Below, one piece after another: positions 44,536 to 52,874 of a DNA stretch of 64,000 bases. Made by a program: the position numbers and the translations under genes. The stretch's first letter is position 1; each line of letters opens with the position of its first letter. The DNA comes from Bacteroidetes bacterium 46-16 (lineage in GTDB: Bacteria > Bacteroidota > Bacteroidia > Chitinophagales > Chitinophagaceae). Where the stretch lies: assembly GCA_001897835.1 (NCBI GenBank), contig MKUN01000029.1, positions 62,001 to 126,000 of the forward strand, given 5' to 3'. Below the pieces are notes generated by a model, which saw only the letters and a list, made by a program, of their open reading frames with translations, ran no database searches and was not told the origin of the DNA.

Positions 44536-45768
44536 TTAAGCTGGAGTAAATCCTGCTGATAGTTTCAATTGCAATTGAATCATATCCTCACTAACCTTCT
44601 TGTCCAAAATCTTCGCATAGTGCTGCGTCATTCGGATGTTCTTATGTCCGAGCATTTTGCTTACGGTCTCTATAGGAACACCATTGCTGAGGGTAACAGT
44701 GGTGGCGAACGTGTGCCGGGCTATATGGAAGGTCAAGGTTTTGGTGATTCCGCATAAGTCAGCCACTTCCTTTAGGTAAGCGTTCATCTTCTGATTACTA
44801 AGGATCGGTAAAAGCCTTCCCTCATTTACGCACTTCGGATGGTCTTTGTATTTTTCTATGATGGCCTGCGCTTGGGGGAGTAGAGGAATGCGGCTGGCTG
44901 TATCTGTTTTCTGACGGAAGGTAAATATCCATTGATTGCCATCAACTCCAGTCGCTATTTCAGACCGGGTAAGTTTCGACACATCAATGAACGCAAGCCC
45001 TGTATAGCAGCTAAACAGAAATATGTCCCGTACCTGAGTAAGGCGCTCAATTCCAAACTGTTTCGTTGCAAGTTGCTGAAGCTCCGCCTCTGTTAGGTAT
45101 TCCCTCACTACCTCCTTTTTGGTCATCTTAAAACCAAAGAACGGGTCTTTGTTTATCCAGCCGCTTTTCAGGCAGTACAGGACAATCTTACGCATGTTAG
45201 CGATATACTTGATGGTGCTGTTATGATTACATTTCCGCTTGCTCTTCAGGTAGAATTCAAAGTCGGTAACGAATGCATAGGAGAGTTTCTTGATATCTAT
45301 ATCAGATACGCCGTATTTCCATTGTAGAAACGTTCTGACATGATCCAGCGTCGTTTCATAACGCTGCACCGTTGCCGGAGCGTATTCGCTCCCTGCAAGT
45401 GCTGCTATACGCTTATTATGCTGCGCAAACACTTCCAGTAGCATGTAGCATTTTTCATCTTTGCCTAACAGCCTATCTTTAAGACTGTCCGCTGTAATGG
45501 TAATTTGCGCCTCTATAAGCTGCCTACGTGCTTCATGAACCTGCCGCTCTAGAGTGTCCAGGTATGCATTGAGTGTTTTTGTTTTCTCATTGTTACCCTT
45601 AGCTCGTTGTGCATGGCTGTTCCATCGATCAGGCTCACACTCACGTTTCATGGTTATTTCTTTGGGTACGCCATTGACGGTGATACGCATATATACGGGC
45701 ATTGCTCCTGACTCGTATCCTTTGGGCTTTTTGAGGTAAAATAGAATGCTGAAAGTTGTCTCTAACAT
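44536..45768 (-). CDS. Tyrosine recombinase/integrase of Bacteroidota mobile elements
   Basis: I start at the ATG at 45768 (MLETTFSILFYLKKPKGYESG), the standard opening of this family; the earlier in-frame Met has no support. An Arm-type N-terminal domain and SAM-like core-binding domain (NHNSTIKYIANMRKIVLYCLK) precede the catalytic domain. The catalytic residues are Arg in CYTGLAFIDVSKLTRSEI (an Arg in the usual spot is replaced by the surrounding motif) and HIARHTFATTVTLSNGVPIETVSKMLGH with MTQHYAKI, which contains the tyrosine. It is the right-edge gene of the defence island. Confidence 0.88.
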   Translation of the reverse strand: MLETTFSILFYLKKPKGYESGAMPVYMRITVNGVPKEITMKRECEPDRWNSHAQRAKGNNEKTKTLNAYLDTLERQVHEARRQLIEAQITITADSLKDRLLGKDEKCYMLLEVFAQHNKRIAALAGSEYAPATVQRYETTLDHVRTFLQWKYGVSDIDIKKLSYAFVTDFEFYLKSKRKCNHNSTIKYIANMRKIVLYCLKSGWINKDPFFGFKMTKKEVVREYLTEAELQQLATKQFGIERLTQVRDIFLFSCYTGLAFIDVSKLTRSEIATGVDGNQWIFTFRQKTDTASRIPLLPQAQAIIEKYKDHPKCVNEGRLLPILSNQKMNAYLKEVADLCGITKTLTFHIARHTFATTVTLSNGVPIETVSKMLGHKNIRMTQHYAKILDKKVSEDMIQLQLKLSAGFTPA

Positions 45769-46418
45769 ATGACTACATTTTACGGTTACAAAATTCCTGT
45801 TGTAGTCAATCGCAGACAAGATGTTCAATTGCTGAACATGTTTATAATCAGTAAGTTATATCATTTCCAGTGAGTAAATTTTTCAAAAATTTTACTCACT
45901 GAATTACTCACTGAAGTTTTGAGCAAAAATGAATTGTTTGGTAGTGGTTGAAAAAGAAAAAAGCCCATAAATCAACGATTTGTAGGCTTTTAACTTCAAT
46001 TGATATTGAACTGGCGGGCTGAAAGGGATTACAGTCGAACACCTCATACCAATATTGAGCTTTTTTGACAGTCTTAAAATGATGTAAACAGTAGCAGTGT
46101 GTATATGGTTTTAAATTCATTTGCTTTCACATTCAATACAATGAATCGCTTTATAAAGTATATAGCGTATTGATAAATATAGCTTTATAATTTGAAGGAC
46201 GCTGCGTTTAAAGTTGGAAACACTTCATTTCTTTAATATAAAGTGTCTAAGGAAAATCTGTAGAAACCTATCAATTATGCCGCAGCCTGTTGTACGAAAG
46301 CGGATAGCGGGAATGTGACTGGGGAATCCGGTTTTGGACAAGTGGCTGCACCGCTTCCCTGCGCAGCGGCGTTCCGCCTACGGGGAAAGGAATGCCGATG
46401 CGCCGCCCTCGAAGGGCT
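45769..46418. other. Gene-free gap between the two mobile elements
   Basis: Contents from left to right: the ACTCACTG repeats, a hairpin (AAAAGCC/GGCTTTT, 45959-45991), a tRNA-3'-like stretch on the minus strand (46013-46040, reading GTTCGACTGTAATCCC, ending CAGCCCGCC), an AT-rich part, and from about 46280 a GC-rich tract with CCGCAGCCTG, GCGCAGCGGC and CGCCTACGG that resembles the base composition of the following element. The boundary of the two elements probably lies near 46.1-46.3 kb. Confidence 0.5.
45868..45913. repeat. Recombinase arm-type repeats (ACTCACTG) and candidate attR
   Basis: CAGTGAGT at 45868 is inverted relative to ACTCACTG at 45894 and ACTCACTG at 45906. The first two form a hairpin through AATTTTTC. 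The copy GAATTACTCACT at 45901-45912 is repeated at 15951. Location 100-145 bp upstream of the recombinase start fits arm-binding or att sites. Confidence 0.4.
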
Positions 46419-47228
46419 TCAGGCGACTTTTATTGGGTGGGTGTTGAAGTCTTTTAAGTTGTGAAAAAAGCCCCTGTATTGGGTAAATCCGTTACGGAAT
46501 AAGCCCCACAATAAAGAACAACCCATTTGAGCCAGTGAGGAATTAATATACAAGTCTTGTTTTTCCAGCGCTTCTGCCAAACTGCAACTTGGCGTGTCGT
46601 CCGTTGCTTCGGAGTGTTTTAACAAGTCGCCAAATTCATCTGTAACAAATGGCAGGCTTGCCACCGTTTCATACTTCTCGGATTGGGGTTGGCGTATATT
46701 TCCTATAGTGGATAGTATAACCTGCCCTGTATGCTGGCTGTTGCCGAAATCAAGCCAATACTTAGGTTCATTCCCGTAATTCCTGCCATTCCTCAACGCT
46801 TTTAAAATCCCTGCAATTTCAAACCTTGCCTGTACGCTATCTACGCAAGAGATATAAATGCTTGCGGGTGCATATTCGGGCAATTTCCCTAAATGGTCTT
46901 TCCCAAATTTTACCGTTTCGGCTTTCCAGTTTGTTCCTTCCCATCTGTTGAAACGGTTTATCAAGGCTACGGATTTGTACAGTCCTATTTCACATGCTGC
47001 AAAACGCTGTCTGCCTAAATTTGCTTCGGTTATAATGTCATCATCCCAAAGACGAACAGATAACCCTGCGTGTCCCAATTCAATTAGACTGTGCTCCATT
47101 TCAATTAAAGCAGTCAAAACCTTTGAACCTGTGCCACCTGCACCAAAAACGTTTACTTGGATTGGATTGGTGGCATTTATCAGGGAGTTATCTGTAAAAT
47201 GGACTTTCATTTTTTCCGTGTTCATCAT
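46419..47228 (-). CDS. PRTRC system ThiF family protein
   Basis: A 269-residue ThiF/E1-like adenylylating fold: IQVNVFGAGGTGSKVLTALIEME (nucleotide-binding loop), LWDDDIITEANLGRQRF and ISCVDSVQARFEI. These match the ThiF member of the PRTRC cluster. PRTRC proteins have unknown function and are found on Bacteroidota and proteobacterial plasmids and integrative elements. It overlaps PRTRC protein B by 4 bases. Confidence 0.88.
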   Translation of the reverse strand: MMNTEKMKVHFTDNSLINATNPIQVNVFGAGGTGSKVLTALIEMEHSLIELGHAGLSVRLWDDDIITEANLGRQRFAACEIGLYKSVALINRFNRWEGTNWKAETVKFGKDHLGKLPEYAPASIYISCVDSVQARFEIAGILKALRNGRNYGNEPKYWLDFGNSQHTGQVILSTIGNIRQPQSEKYETVASLPFVTDEFGDLLKHSEATDDTPSCSLAEALEKQDLYINSSLAQMGCSLLWGLFRNGFTQYRGFFHNLKDFNTHPIKVA

Positions 47229-47950
47229 AATAAGTTTTTAAGTGTCCTGTTATTCTTTTTCAAAACCTCTTTAGGAAAGGCATTGCCTGTTTTAATAAGC
47301 TCTTTCCAAAGGCTTACACAATTTCCATTAACTGGGTTGTGGTTCTGCATCAGATGGCTGAAATAGCTATTAAAAAAGTAGGTCTCCCATGCTTCAGTAA
47401 ATTCTTCCAGCGAAGCCGAATTTTTGATATTCACATTTACTGTTCCCATACATGCATTGCCATTTTCATAAACATTGAAAAAAGGAGCATGAAACAACGG
47501 CGTCTTTGCATGTGGTCGCCTGTCTGAACTAAGTCCAAATACAAAAAGGCTGTTTTTACTGGCATACCATAGCATGGGTGGTACATACGCCTTCCCGTTG
47601 GGTATTTCCAAATCCTTGCCAAAGAACAACGGGCGTTGCTGTGCTTTGGTGTACCATAATACTGTACCGTTGTAGCTTGGATTGACAGACAGTATATTGG
47701 TTGGCAAAATTCCCTTTGGTTTTAGAAATGCTTTGTTCTTTTCTTTTCCTGTATTCAATGCCTTTGCCAATAACTGTGCTTCTCTCACGGTCAAAGGATG
47801 GGCGTTAATTGGGTTGCCGTTTCTGTCCATGTCAAAATGCTCTACATACCCATCCGTATTTGTGCCTTTTGTTTCATAGAATATTAAAGCCGATTTTGGA
47901 TGGTACAGCGTTCCAAAATCACTGGTTATGTCGGTTGTATTATTATTCAT
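47225..47950 (-). CDS. PRTRC system protein B
   Basis: The 241-residue protein has the hallmark features of PRTRC protein B, such as YHPKSALIFYETKG, the repeated mention of page-like LPTNILSVNPSYNGTVLWYTKAQQRPLFFGKDLEIPNGKAYVPPMLWYAS and GNACMGTVNVN. Its C-terminus overlaps the ThiF gene and its start overlaps the next gene by 4 bases. The chain of 4-base overlaps supports one operon. Role unknown. Confidence 0.85.
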   Translation of the reverse strand: MNNNTTDITSDFGTLYHPKSALIFYETKGTNTDGYVEHFDMDRNGNPINAHPLTVREAQLLAKALNTGKEKNKAFLKPKGILPTNILSVNPSYNGTVLWYTKAQQRPLFFGKDLEIPNGKAYVPPMLWYASKNSLFVFGLSSDRRPHAKTPLFHAPFFNVYENGNACMGTVNVNIKNSASLEEFTEAWETYFFNSYFSHLMQNHNPVNGNCVSLWKELIKTGNAFPKEVLKKNNRTLKNLL

Positions 47951-49128
47951 CGCCTTGTCGTTTTATAGTTGTTCAGTAAGTAGCATATATCGTTCAATAG
48001 CGTAAACAGGCGGTTCTCAAAATCAAGGTTGTTACCTGTTATAGGGCTTCCGTCAAAACATTTGCGGATGGTCGGTTCTTCCACATTGCCATATTCATTA
48101 AACTCATTGTTGATACTATCCGAAAGGCTTTCATATAGCCAGCCTTTTCCATCTGCCATAAAGGATATGTACTTTTCCATGCCAATGGTTTCCTGGTCAT
48201 AGTCTTCGTTTTCATCATAAGGGTCTTCATCAGATTTCGGAGCATTACGAAAGATATTCGTATGAGGATATTCCGTGTAAAGTGTAAGCGCATTGCAAGC
48301 CAATTGCAAACATTCCTTATCAAATTCATCTGCCGGTTTAAATGCACTTAAACGCTGTTCAAAAAACGTTAGATTGGTACGGTTAAATAGCTTTTGCTCG
48401 ATACGTTCACCCACCCATTTGGCTTGCCGTAATTCATTTTTATATAGTTCTGTTTCACTCGTTTCATCGTCTTGCTCCACCCAATCGGTCAACATTTCGT
48501 ATATCCAATATAGGTAGCTGTTTTCCTGCCTGTAATACGGAATATCCGCAATATGGTACAGGTAACTGCAAACCGACACCAGCAATTGTGCGGCCTTTTT
48601 ACGTATGGGGTCATTCAGCATTTCAAAGAGTGGTATTACAGGGATATAATAAAGTGTAGTACCTGTGCTGTACCGTTCTTCACAAATAAAAAAGGTTTTC
48701 ATTCTGTCCTGTACCACTTGTAAACTGTCCCAATTGGAAACTATTTGCTTTAATTTCTCCTGTGTATCCCACAAAGCCAAACTGATATTGTACGGATAAC
48801 CGTAGCTTTTTGTCTGCTTTAGCTCAATTCCGTAATGCTTTGCCAGTAGGGAAAGGGAATGGTAAATATCCCTTTCCGTCTTTTCATTTTTCATACAAGC
48901 CTGTGCAGAATGTGCCGTTTTTAGTTTTGGCAGGAACGCAGACTTTATGAAACCATTGGCAGCATCGAAAGGGGTACTGACCTCCGTGTGTCTTTTCGGG
49001 TTTCGCTTGCGTCTTTTGGTCTTTGCATCCAGTTGGCAAACTCGCCCAACTGCCGGTGCAATTGCCGTTGTTTCGGCTGTTGCGGTTTGCTGATAATCTC
49101 GGATATAATATTTCGTTGCATCGTTCAT
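47947..49128 (-). CDS. PRTRC-associated protein of unknown function
   Basis: A 393-residue protein with an N-terminal basic stretch (DAKTKRRKRNPKRH) and a helical body (RKKAAQLLVSVCSYLYHIADIPYYRQENSYLYWIYEMLTDWV). It lies between PRTRC proteins B and C in the usual Bacteroidota order. I know no domain for it. Highly acidic C-terminal third (DEDPYDENEDYDQET). Confidence 0.75.
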   Translation of the reverse strand: MNDATKYYIRDYQQTATAETTAIAPAVGRVCQLDAKTKRRKRNPKRHTEVSTPFDAANGFIKSAFLPKLKTAHSAQACMKNEKTERDIYHSLSLLAKHYGIELKQTKSYGYPYNISLALWDTQEKLKQIVSNWDSLQVVQDRMKTFFICEERYSTGTTLYYIPVIPLFEMLNDPIRKKAAQLLVSVCSYLYHIADIPYYRQENSYLYWIYEMLTDWVEQDDETSETELYKNELRQAKWVGERIEQKLFNRTNLTFFEQRLSAFKPADEFDKECLQLACNALTLYTEYPHTNIFRNAPKSDEDPYDENEDYDQETIGMEKYISFMADGKGWLYESLSDSINNEFNEYGNVEEPTIRKCFDGSPITGNNLDFENRLFTLLNDICYLLNNYKTTRR

Positions 49129-49144
49129 TATTTTTAATTTTTGA

Positions 49145-49363
49145 TTAACCTTTTGTTCCCATTACGCTCTCAAATCTGTACTGTACGGTATCATCACGAA
49201 TAACTGGTGCAGATACTTTTGCCGTTGTTAATATGGGATATGTGTTGGCATAAAAATTCAATACTGCTTCCACGCTCCATTTGGGTTCGGGGTCGGTCAA
49301 TTTGATTTCCTGCCCTTTATCTTTCAGTAAGAACACCCGTTCTAATTGTGTTGCTAATAACAT
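49145..49363 (-). CDS. PRTRC system protein C
   Basis: The start at 49363 (MLLATQLERVFLLKDKGQEIKLTDPEP) gives the usual about 72 residues; the longer frame from 49417 has no support. The sequence WSVEAVLNFYANTYPILTTAKVSAPVIRDDTVQYRFESVMGTKG matches PRTRC protein C. Ubiquitin-like beta-grasp folds are suspected for such proteins in ThiF-linked clusters (inference). Confidence 0.85.
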   Translation of the reverse strand: MLLATQLERVFLLKDKGQEIKLTDPEPKWSVEAVLNFYANTYPILTTAKVSAPVIRDDTVQYRFESVMGTKG

Positions 49364-49389
49364 GATTGTTGTTTTTTGATATTGGTAAA

Positions 49390-50034
49390 TTATTCTGTTT
49401 CGCAATCGTCTTCCCAATTATCCTCCACTTCATCACAATTCCTCTCATTGTCGGAGACTTCATGGTGAAGCGTGTTTTCTTCCTGTGGTTCGGTTGTCTC
49501 TCTCACTGTTTCAGGTGCGCCGAACAAGTCGGGAGCAAACTTGGCTGACAATGCAGTCTTGCGTTTGCGTATCACTTCTGCCTGCCCCGGGAATTGTGCA
49601 GGGTCGGGTACTTTCATCCAGGCATCCCTGTAACTGCCCTCTTTCTCCAGTTCGTTGGCTTTAGCCATAGCTTCTTTAAATTTCTTTTCCTTTTCTTCCT
49701 TAGCCTTTTTTTCTTTGTCGGTTTTTTCCTTTTCCATGGCCGATTGTTTTTTGGCTTCTTCCAATTGCTTCATAAAGGCTTCCATATTGTGTATTAAGCC
49801 CGAAGCGGATTGCAAAGGCGTGGTTATCCTTTCAAAAAATCCCTCGTCCAATTCGTTTACTGTTCCCTTTAGATTAAGGGGCGGGATCAGTTTTCTTGCA
49901 TCATCTCCACATTGTTCATTATGGAGCATAACCGATACGATACAATTGTTTTCTGTTCCTTTGCGTATAGTCAATTGCAGGTCGCCTGTAATATTCAATG
50001 CGGCCACTTTGCTAAAAAAATTTGTCGTTTCCAT
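49390..50034 (-). CDS. PRTRC system protein E
   Basis: Starts METTNFFSKVAALNITGDLQLTIRKG, the family opening, continues with LIPPLNLKGTVNELDEGFFERITTPLQSASGLI, and carries a long Lys/Glu coiled-coil (residues about 85-125: KEKTDKEKKAKEEKEKKFKEAM) typical of PRTRC protein E. A Gly-poor acidic tail ends in DDCETE. Its function is unknown. First recognisable gene of the PRTRC cluster, transcribed leftwards. Confidence 0.88.
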   Translation of the reverse strand: METTNFFSKVAALNITGDLQLTIRKGTENNCIVSVMLHNEQCGDDARKLIPPLNLKGTVNELDEGFFERITTPLQSASGLIHNMEAFMKQLEEAKKQSAMEKEKTDKEKKAKEEKEKKFKEAMAKANELEKEGSYRDAWMKVPDPAQFPGQAEVIRKRKTALSAKFAPDLFGAPETVRETTEPQEENTLHHEVSDNERNCDEVEDNWEDDCETE

Positions 50035-50097
50035 TTTTAATAATTTAGTTTTTTAACTATTCTGTATAGTCCTGTTACCGTTTTGTTCCGCACCGTC

Positions 50098-50331
50098 TTA
50101 CTTAAATAGCAAACCCCATGCGCCCCACAACATCATTGATAAGGCTACCCATTTCAGTATCCATTCTATGGAAAGGGTAATCAGCCCAATGAAATAGTTA
50201 CTGAAATGCTGCAAGCCTCCTAATCCCCTGCGATTAAACTGTCGCATCCCGACAATGAGCCTGATACCCAACCCCGCAAAGAACAGGGTTGGGTAAGTCA
50301 TACTTTGCAATAGTTTTATTAATGGTTCCAT
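50098..50331 (-). CDS. Small membrane protein of the PRTRC cluster
   Basis: The 77-residue protein has two hydrophobic helices (TYPTLFFAGLGIRLIVGM and ILKWVALSMMLWGAWGLLF) separated by a basic loop. Its position between PRTRC E and a 124-residue gene, on the same strand with short gaps, argues for a real gene. No family recognised. Confidence 0.6.
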   Translation of the reverse strand: MEPLIKLLQSMTYPTLFFAGLGIRLIVGMRQFNRRGLGGLQHFSNYFIGLITLSIEWILKWVALSMMLWGAWGLLFK

Positions 50332-50341
50332 AAATTCAAGT

Positions 50342-50716
50342 TTAAGGGTTGAACAATAAATCCACTGCCAGTACGAATTTGTGGTTGCTGTGCTTGCGTG
50401 TGGTGGTATATAAAGTCAGGCAATGCACCATGTATAAAGCGAGATAGCCATCAAACAACTGGTCGGCAAACACACGGCTATGCGTATGCAGGTAATTGCC
50501 ATACCGATTAATCTTTTTTTCCACTTCATCCACAAAGGAAAGCCACGCCTCAACGGTCAGTAAACCATTTTCCCACTTGCCGTGTAAATGCTCATCCTCT
50601 TTTATGGTTGCACACAGATTGCCGGCATATTCCAGTAAAGCAGGTATTTCCTGCGGAAACAGTTCATGCAGTAATCTGGCTTTTTCTACGTTTATCAATT
50701 TTTCTAAAGGTTTCAT
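50342..50716 (-). CDS. Unrecognised 124-residue protein of the element
   Basis: A helical protein beginning MKPLEKLINVEKARLLHELFPQEIPALLEY and ending TTTRKHSNHKFVLAVDLLFNP, with the segment RYGNYLHTHSRVFADQLFDGYLALYMVHCL. It is 10 bp from the membrane protein and 60 bp from the DUF932 gene, in one minus-strand run. Homologues are common in Bacteroidota PRTRC elements as far as I can judge from the context, but function is unknown. Confidence 0.6.
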   Translation of the reverse strand: MKPLEKLINVEKARLLHELFPQEIPALLEYAGNLCATIKEDEHLHGKWENGLLTVEAWLSFVDEVEKKINRYGNYLHTHSRVFADQLFDGYLALYMVHCLTLYTTTRKHSNHKFVLAVDLLFNP

Positions 50717-50776
50717 CTTCCTGTTTTCTTAAGTTAATAATTAAGGACAGGCAGTAATAGCTGCCTGTCCTGCTTA

Positions 50777-51850
50777 TCAGTTGAATGCAAACGCATCTGC
50801 ACCATCCTTTGCAAACTGGCCGCATAATTCAAATGCCCTCTGTGCTTTGGTTTGGGCTGTTCCACCCATAACGATGGACTGCAATTTGGCTTCATCGTCC
50901 TTGTAGTTGCGTACATTCTGATAATAGCCCGTGATGGCGTTATACGCACCGAATACAGTTCCTTTAGTGGTGTCCATCTGCTGTGTATCCGCTATCATCG
51001 CATAGGCGAAGGTATCCTCAACAGTGTTTTTGAACACGGTGGATAATTCATCTTCCGCACCTTTTTTGAGCGCCGTTAATGTTTCCCTGTTCGGGCATAA
51101 TGCCAGTTGGATGAGCTTTTTCACTTCGGTATCGGTAATGCGAACTTTTGCCCACCCGTTGAATATGCCCTCCAGTTGGGTGCTTAACTTGTTAGCCAGT
51201 CCCATTACTTTGTGCGCTTCTTCCAGGCGTTGCTTTGCACCCGAGGTATGGCGAATGCGTACCACATTGGACATATTGTAAAGGGATGCGTTCAAGGTAT
51301 TTTGGCAAACTATTCTTATGGGTGTGAAGGCTGCGGTAATGCTACCTGTTCCATCGTGAGAGGTGGTTAGGAAAATGTATTTCTCGGTCACATCGTCACC
51401 ATTGCCTACACGAATATAGCCGGGCAGTTTGGCGGTTATAAATATGCGTTCCCCATTACCCAATGCCCCTGCGGTTTCATACAGTATGCCTTCACCACCG
51501 CCTACAATCGCATCGAAAAAAGCGAAGGCATCTGCATTTTGTACTATTTGGTAATCCTTGCCCACTACCCCGAAAACCTGATTGGTATCGGTGCGCATGG
51601 TAGCGAAGTTGCCGGGCAGTAAAATGTTATCACCTTCTTTTATTTCGCCATCATTGCCGATGGTTACTCCTGTACCATGCGTGTACAGCGGTGATTTGAT
51701 GACCTCGAAGTCAAGCCCTGAGAATTTAACTGCTTCGGCACTGGTGGGATATTGCTCTACTACATGCCCCAAATTATGCCATGCCTTTTGTTGTACGCTG
51801 AAGAAACTGTATTTACCTGTACGTTCGTTGAAATTGAGATTATGTGCCAT
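50777..51850 (-). CDS. DUF932 (TIGR03299-type) phage/plasmid-like protein
   Basis: The 357-residue protein starts MAHNLNFNERTGKYSFFSVQQKAWHNLGHV, the typical beginning of the DUF932/LGT family. FATMRTDTNQVFGVVGKDYQIVQN and RIVCQNTLNASL are further family motifs. The family is spread over plasmids and phages, with an unclear role, possibly in DNA metabolism. The neighbours are SSB and PRTRC genes, consistent with a role in element maintenance. Confidence 0.88.
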   Translation of the reverse strand: MAHNLNFNERTGKYSFFSVQQKAWHNLGHVVEQYPTSAEAVKFSGLDFEVIKSPLYTHGTGVTIGNDGEIKEGDNILLPGNFATMRTDTNQVFGVVGKDYQIVQNADAFAFFDAIVGGGEGILYETAGALGNGERIFITAKLPGYIRVGNGDDVTEKYIFLTTSHDGTGSITAAFTPIRIVCQNTLNASLYNMSNVVRIRHTSGAKQRLEEAHKVMGLANKLSTQLEGIFNGWAKVRITDTEVKKLIQLALCPNRETLTALKKGAEDELSTVFKNTVEDTFAYAMIADTQQMDTTKGTVFGAYNAITGYYQNVRNYKDDEAKLQSIVMGGTAQTKAQRAFELCGQFAKDGADAFAFN

Positions 51851-51889
51851 GATTGTAATTTTTAGATTTGATAAATGAAAAATGATTGT

Positions 51890-52300
51890 TTAGAAAGGGA
51901 GGTCGTCTTTTTCTGCTGTATTACTGCCTTTGCGTTTGTTAACGGATGCCCCGGTATTGTTTTCCCTGTCATCTGATACGGTTTCCGTTCTCCTACCACC
52001 TCCGTACAGTTTAATTTGTGAAGTATGGAAATTGAGTGCTGCATGTGCTTCTCCATCGCCCCCAATCCATGCGCTTGCGCTTACCCGGCCCCTAAGCTCC
52101 ACCAGTGTGCCTTTGGTCAGTGCTTTTGCCACGTTTGTTGAAATCCAGTAGGCGCAGTTGAAGTATTCGGTTAGTTCCACCTGTTCGCCCTGTTTGTTGC
52201 GGTAATTGTCATTGACCGCAATAGAAAAGTTAACCACTTGTTTGTCGCTCGGCAGGGTGCTGATTTCTGCATCCCTTGTCAGTCTTCCGATAATGTTCAT
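51890..52300 (-). CDS. ssb: Single-stranded DNA-binding protein
   Basis: The 136-residue protein has a clear OB fold: NIIGRLTRDAEISTLPSDKQVVNFSIAVNDNYRNKQGE, then TEYFNCAYWISTNVAKALTKGTLVELRGRVSA. The tail is short and ends EKDDLPF, a version of the usual DDDIPF interaction tip. It is an element-encoded paralog for transfer or replication of the mobile element. Confidence 0.92.
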   Translation of the reverse strand: MNIIGRLTRDAEISTLPSDKQVVNFSIAVNDNYRNKQGEQVELTEYFNCAYWISTNVAKALTKGTLVELRGRVSASAWIGGDGEAHAALNFHTSQIKLYGGGRRTETVSDDRENNTGASVNKRKGSNTAEKDDLPF

Positions 52301-52773
52301 GATGTTTGAATTTTAATTGTTAAACCATTTTGTTCATTCGTCTTTTTTTCACGCCGCCTGCCCCAAAGAGCATTTTCCAAAAGAAAAAACGGAAAAAAAG
52401 AAAGCAGGTAAACAGTGCGGGTAAAGCGGAAAACCAAAAGGAAACGGAATAAGTCCCGAAGGGTGGGTTTGTGAGGAACGAGCAAAGCCATTATGCCGTA
52501 GTCTTTTGGTTTTCCAGTCAGCTTTGCCCGCAATACATTAGCTGCCTTTTTATCCGTTTCGCATTGGAAAATGCGGAGCAGGCTGGCCGTCATACCAGGT
52601 TTTTAAATTTTGACATGGCAGGATCAATAAAGCATGAGGGGGCTGGAAGGCGGCGAGAGGACAAGCCGGTGTGTTAACACGGAAGCGGAGCGTACCCTAA
52701 AAGCGCCCGGCCCGAAGGGACATGCCCAAGAAAAATTGATACAATCACCTATGATTTACGCTAAAGCCTATTA
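52301..52773. other. Intergenic region between ssb and the AbiE genes
   Basis: A GC-mixed gap with no gene I can support. A 98-codon minus-strand frame (52297-52593) overlaps the ssb start by 4 bases but has an unnatural composition. The part 52600-52740 is GC-rich with repeats of CGAGAGG-type text and similar in composition to 46.3 kb. Confidence 0.4.
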
Positions 52774-52855
52774 ACGGCGACTAACGCCGTCATTTATGGT
52801 TAGCTCAAACTAAATTAATTTATGTATCTTTGAATTGACGGCGATTAACGCCGTC
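52774..52855 (+). promoter_or_regulatory. AbiE promoter with two palindromic operators
   Basis: Two copies of an inverted repeat occur: ACGGCGACTAACGCCGT at 52774-52790 and GACGGCGATTAACGCCGTC at 52837-52855, centres 64 bp apart (about six turns). Between them lies TATCTTTG (52825-52832), a Bacteroidota -7 box, so the second operator covers the start of transcription. The downstream gene encodes AbiEi, which in studied AbiE systems binds inverted repeats to repress its own promoter. Confidence 0.75.
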
Positions 52856-52874
52856 TTATAGCGAAAATATAAAC

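Noticed and set aside
45959-46040. Intact tRNA gene at the right border of the island
   Set aside because: Only a T-arm/acceptor-like stretch can be read on the minus strand; no anticodon arm or 5' acceptor half is found upstream.
52297-52593. 98-codon minus-strand ORF next to ssb
   Set aside because: Its composition (RTVYLLSFFPFFLLENALWGRRREKK) looks like a chance frame of GC-mixed intergenic DNA, and no family is evident.
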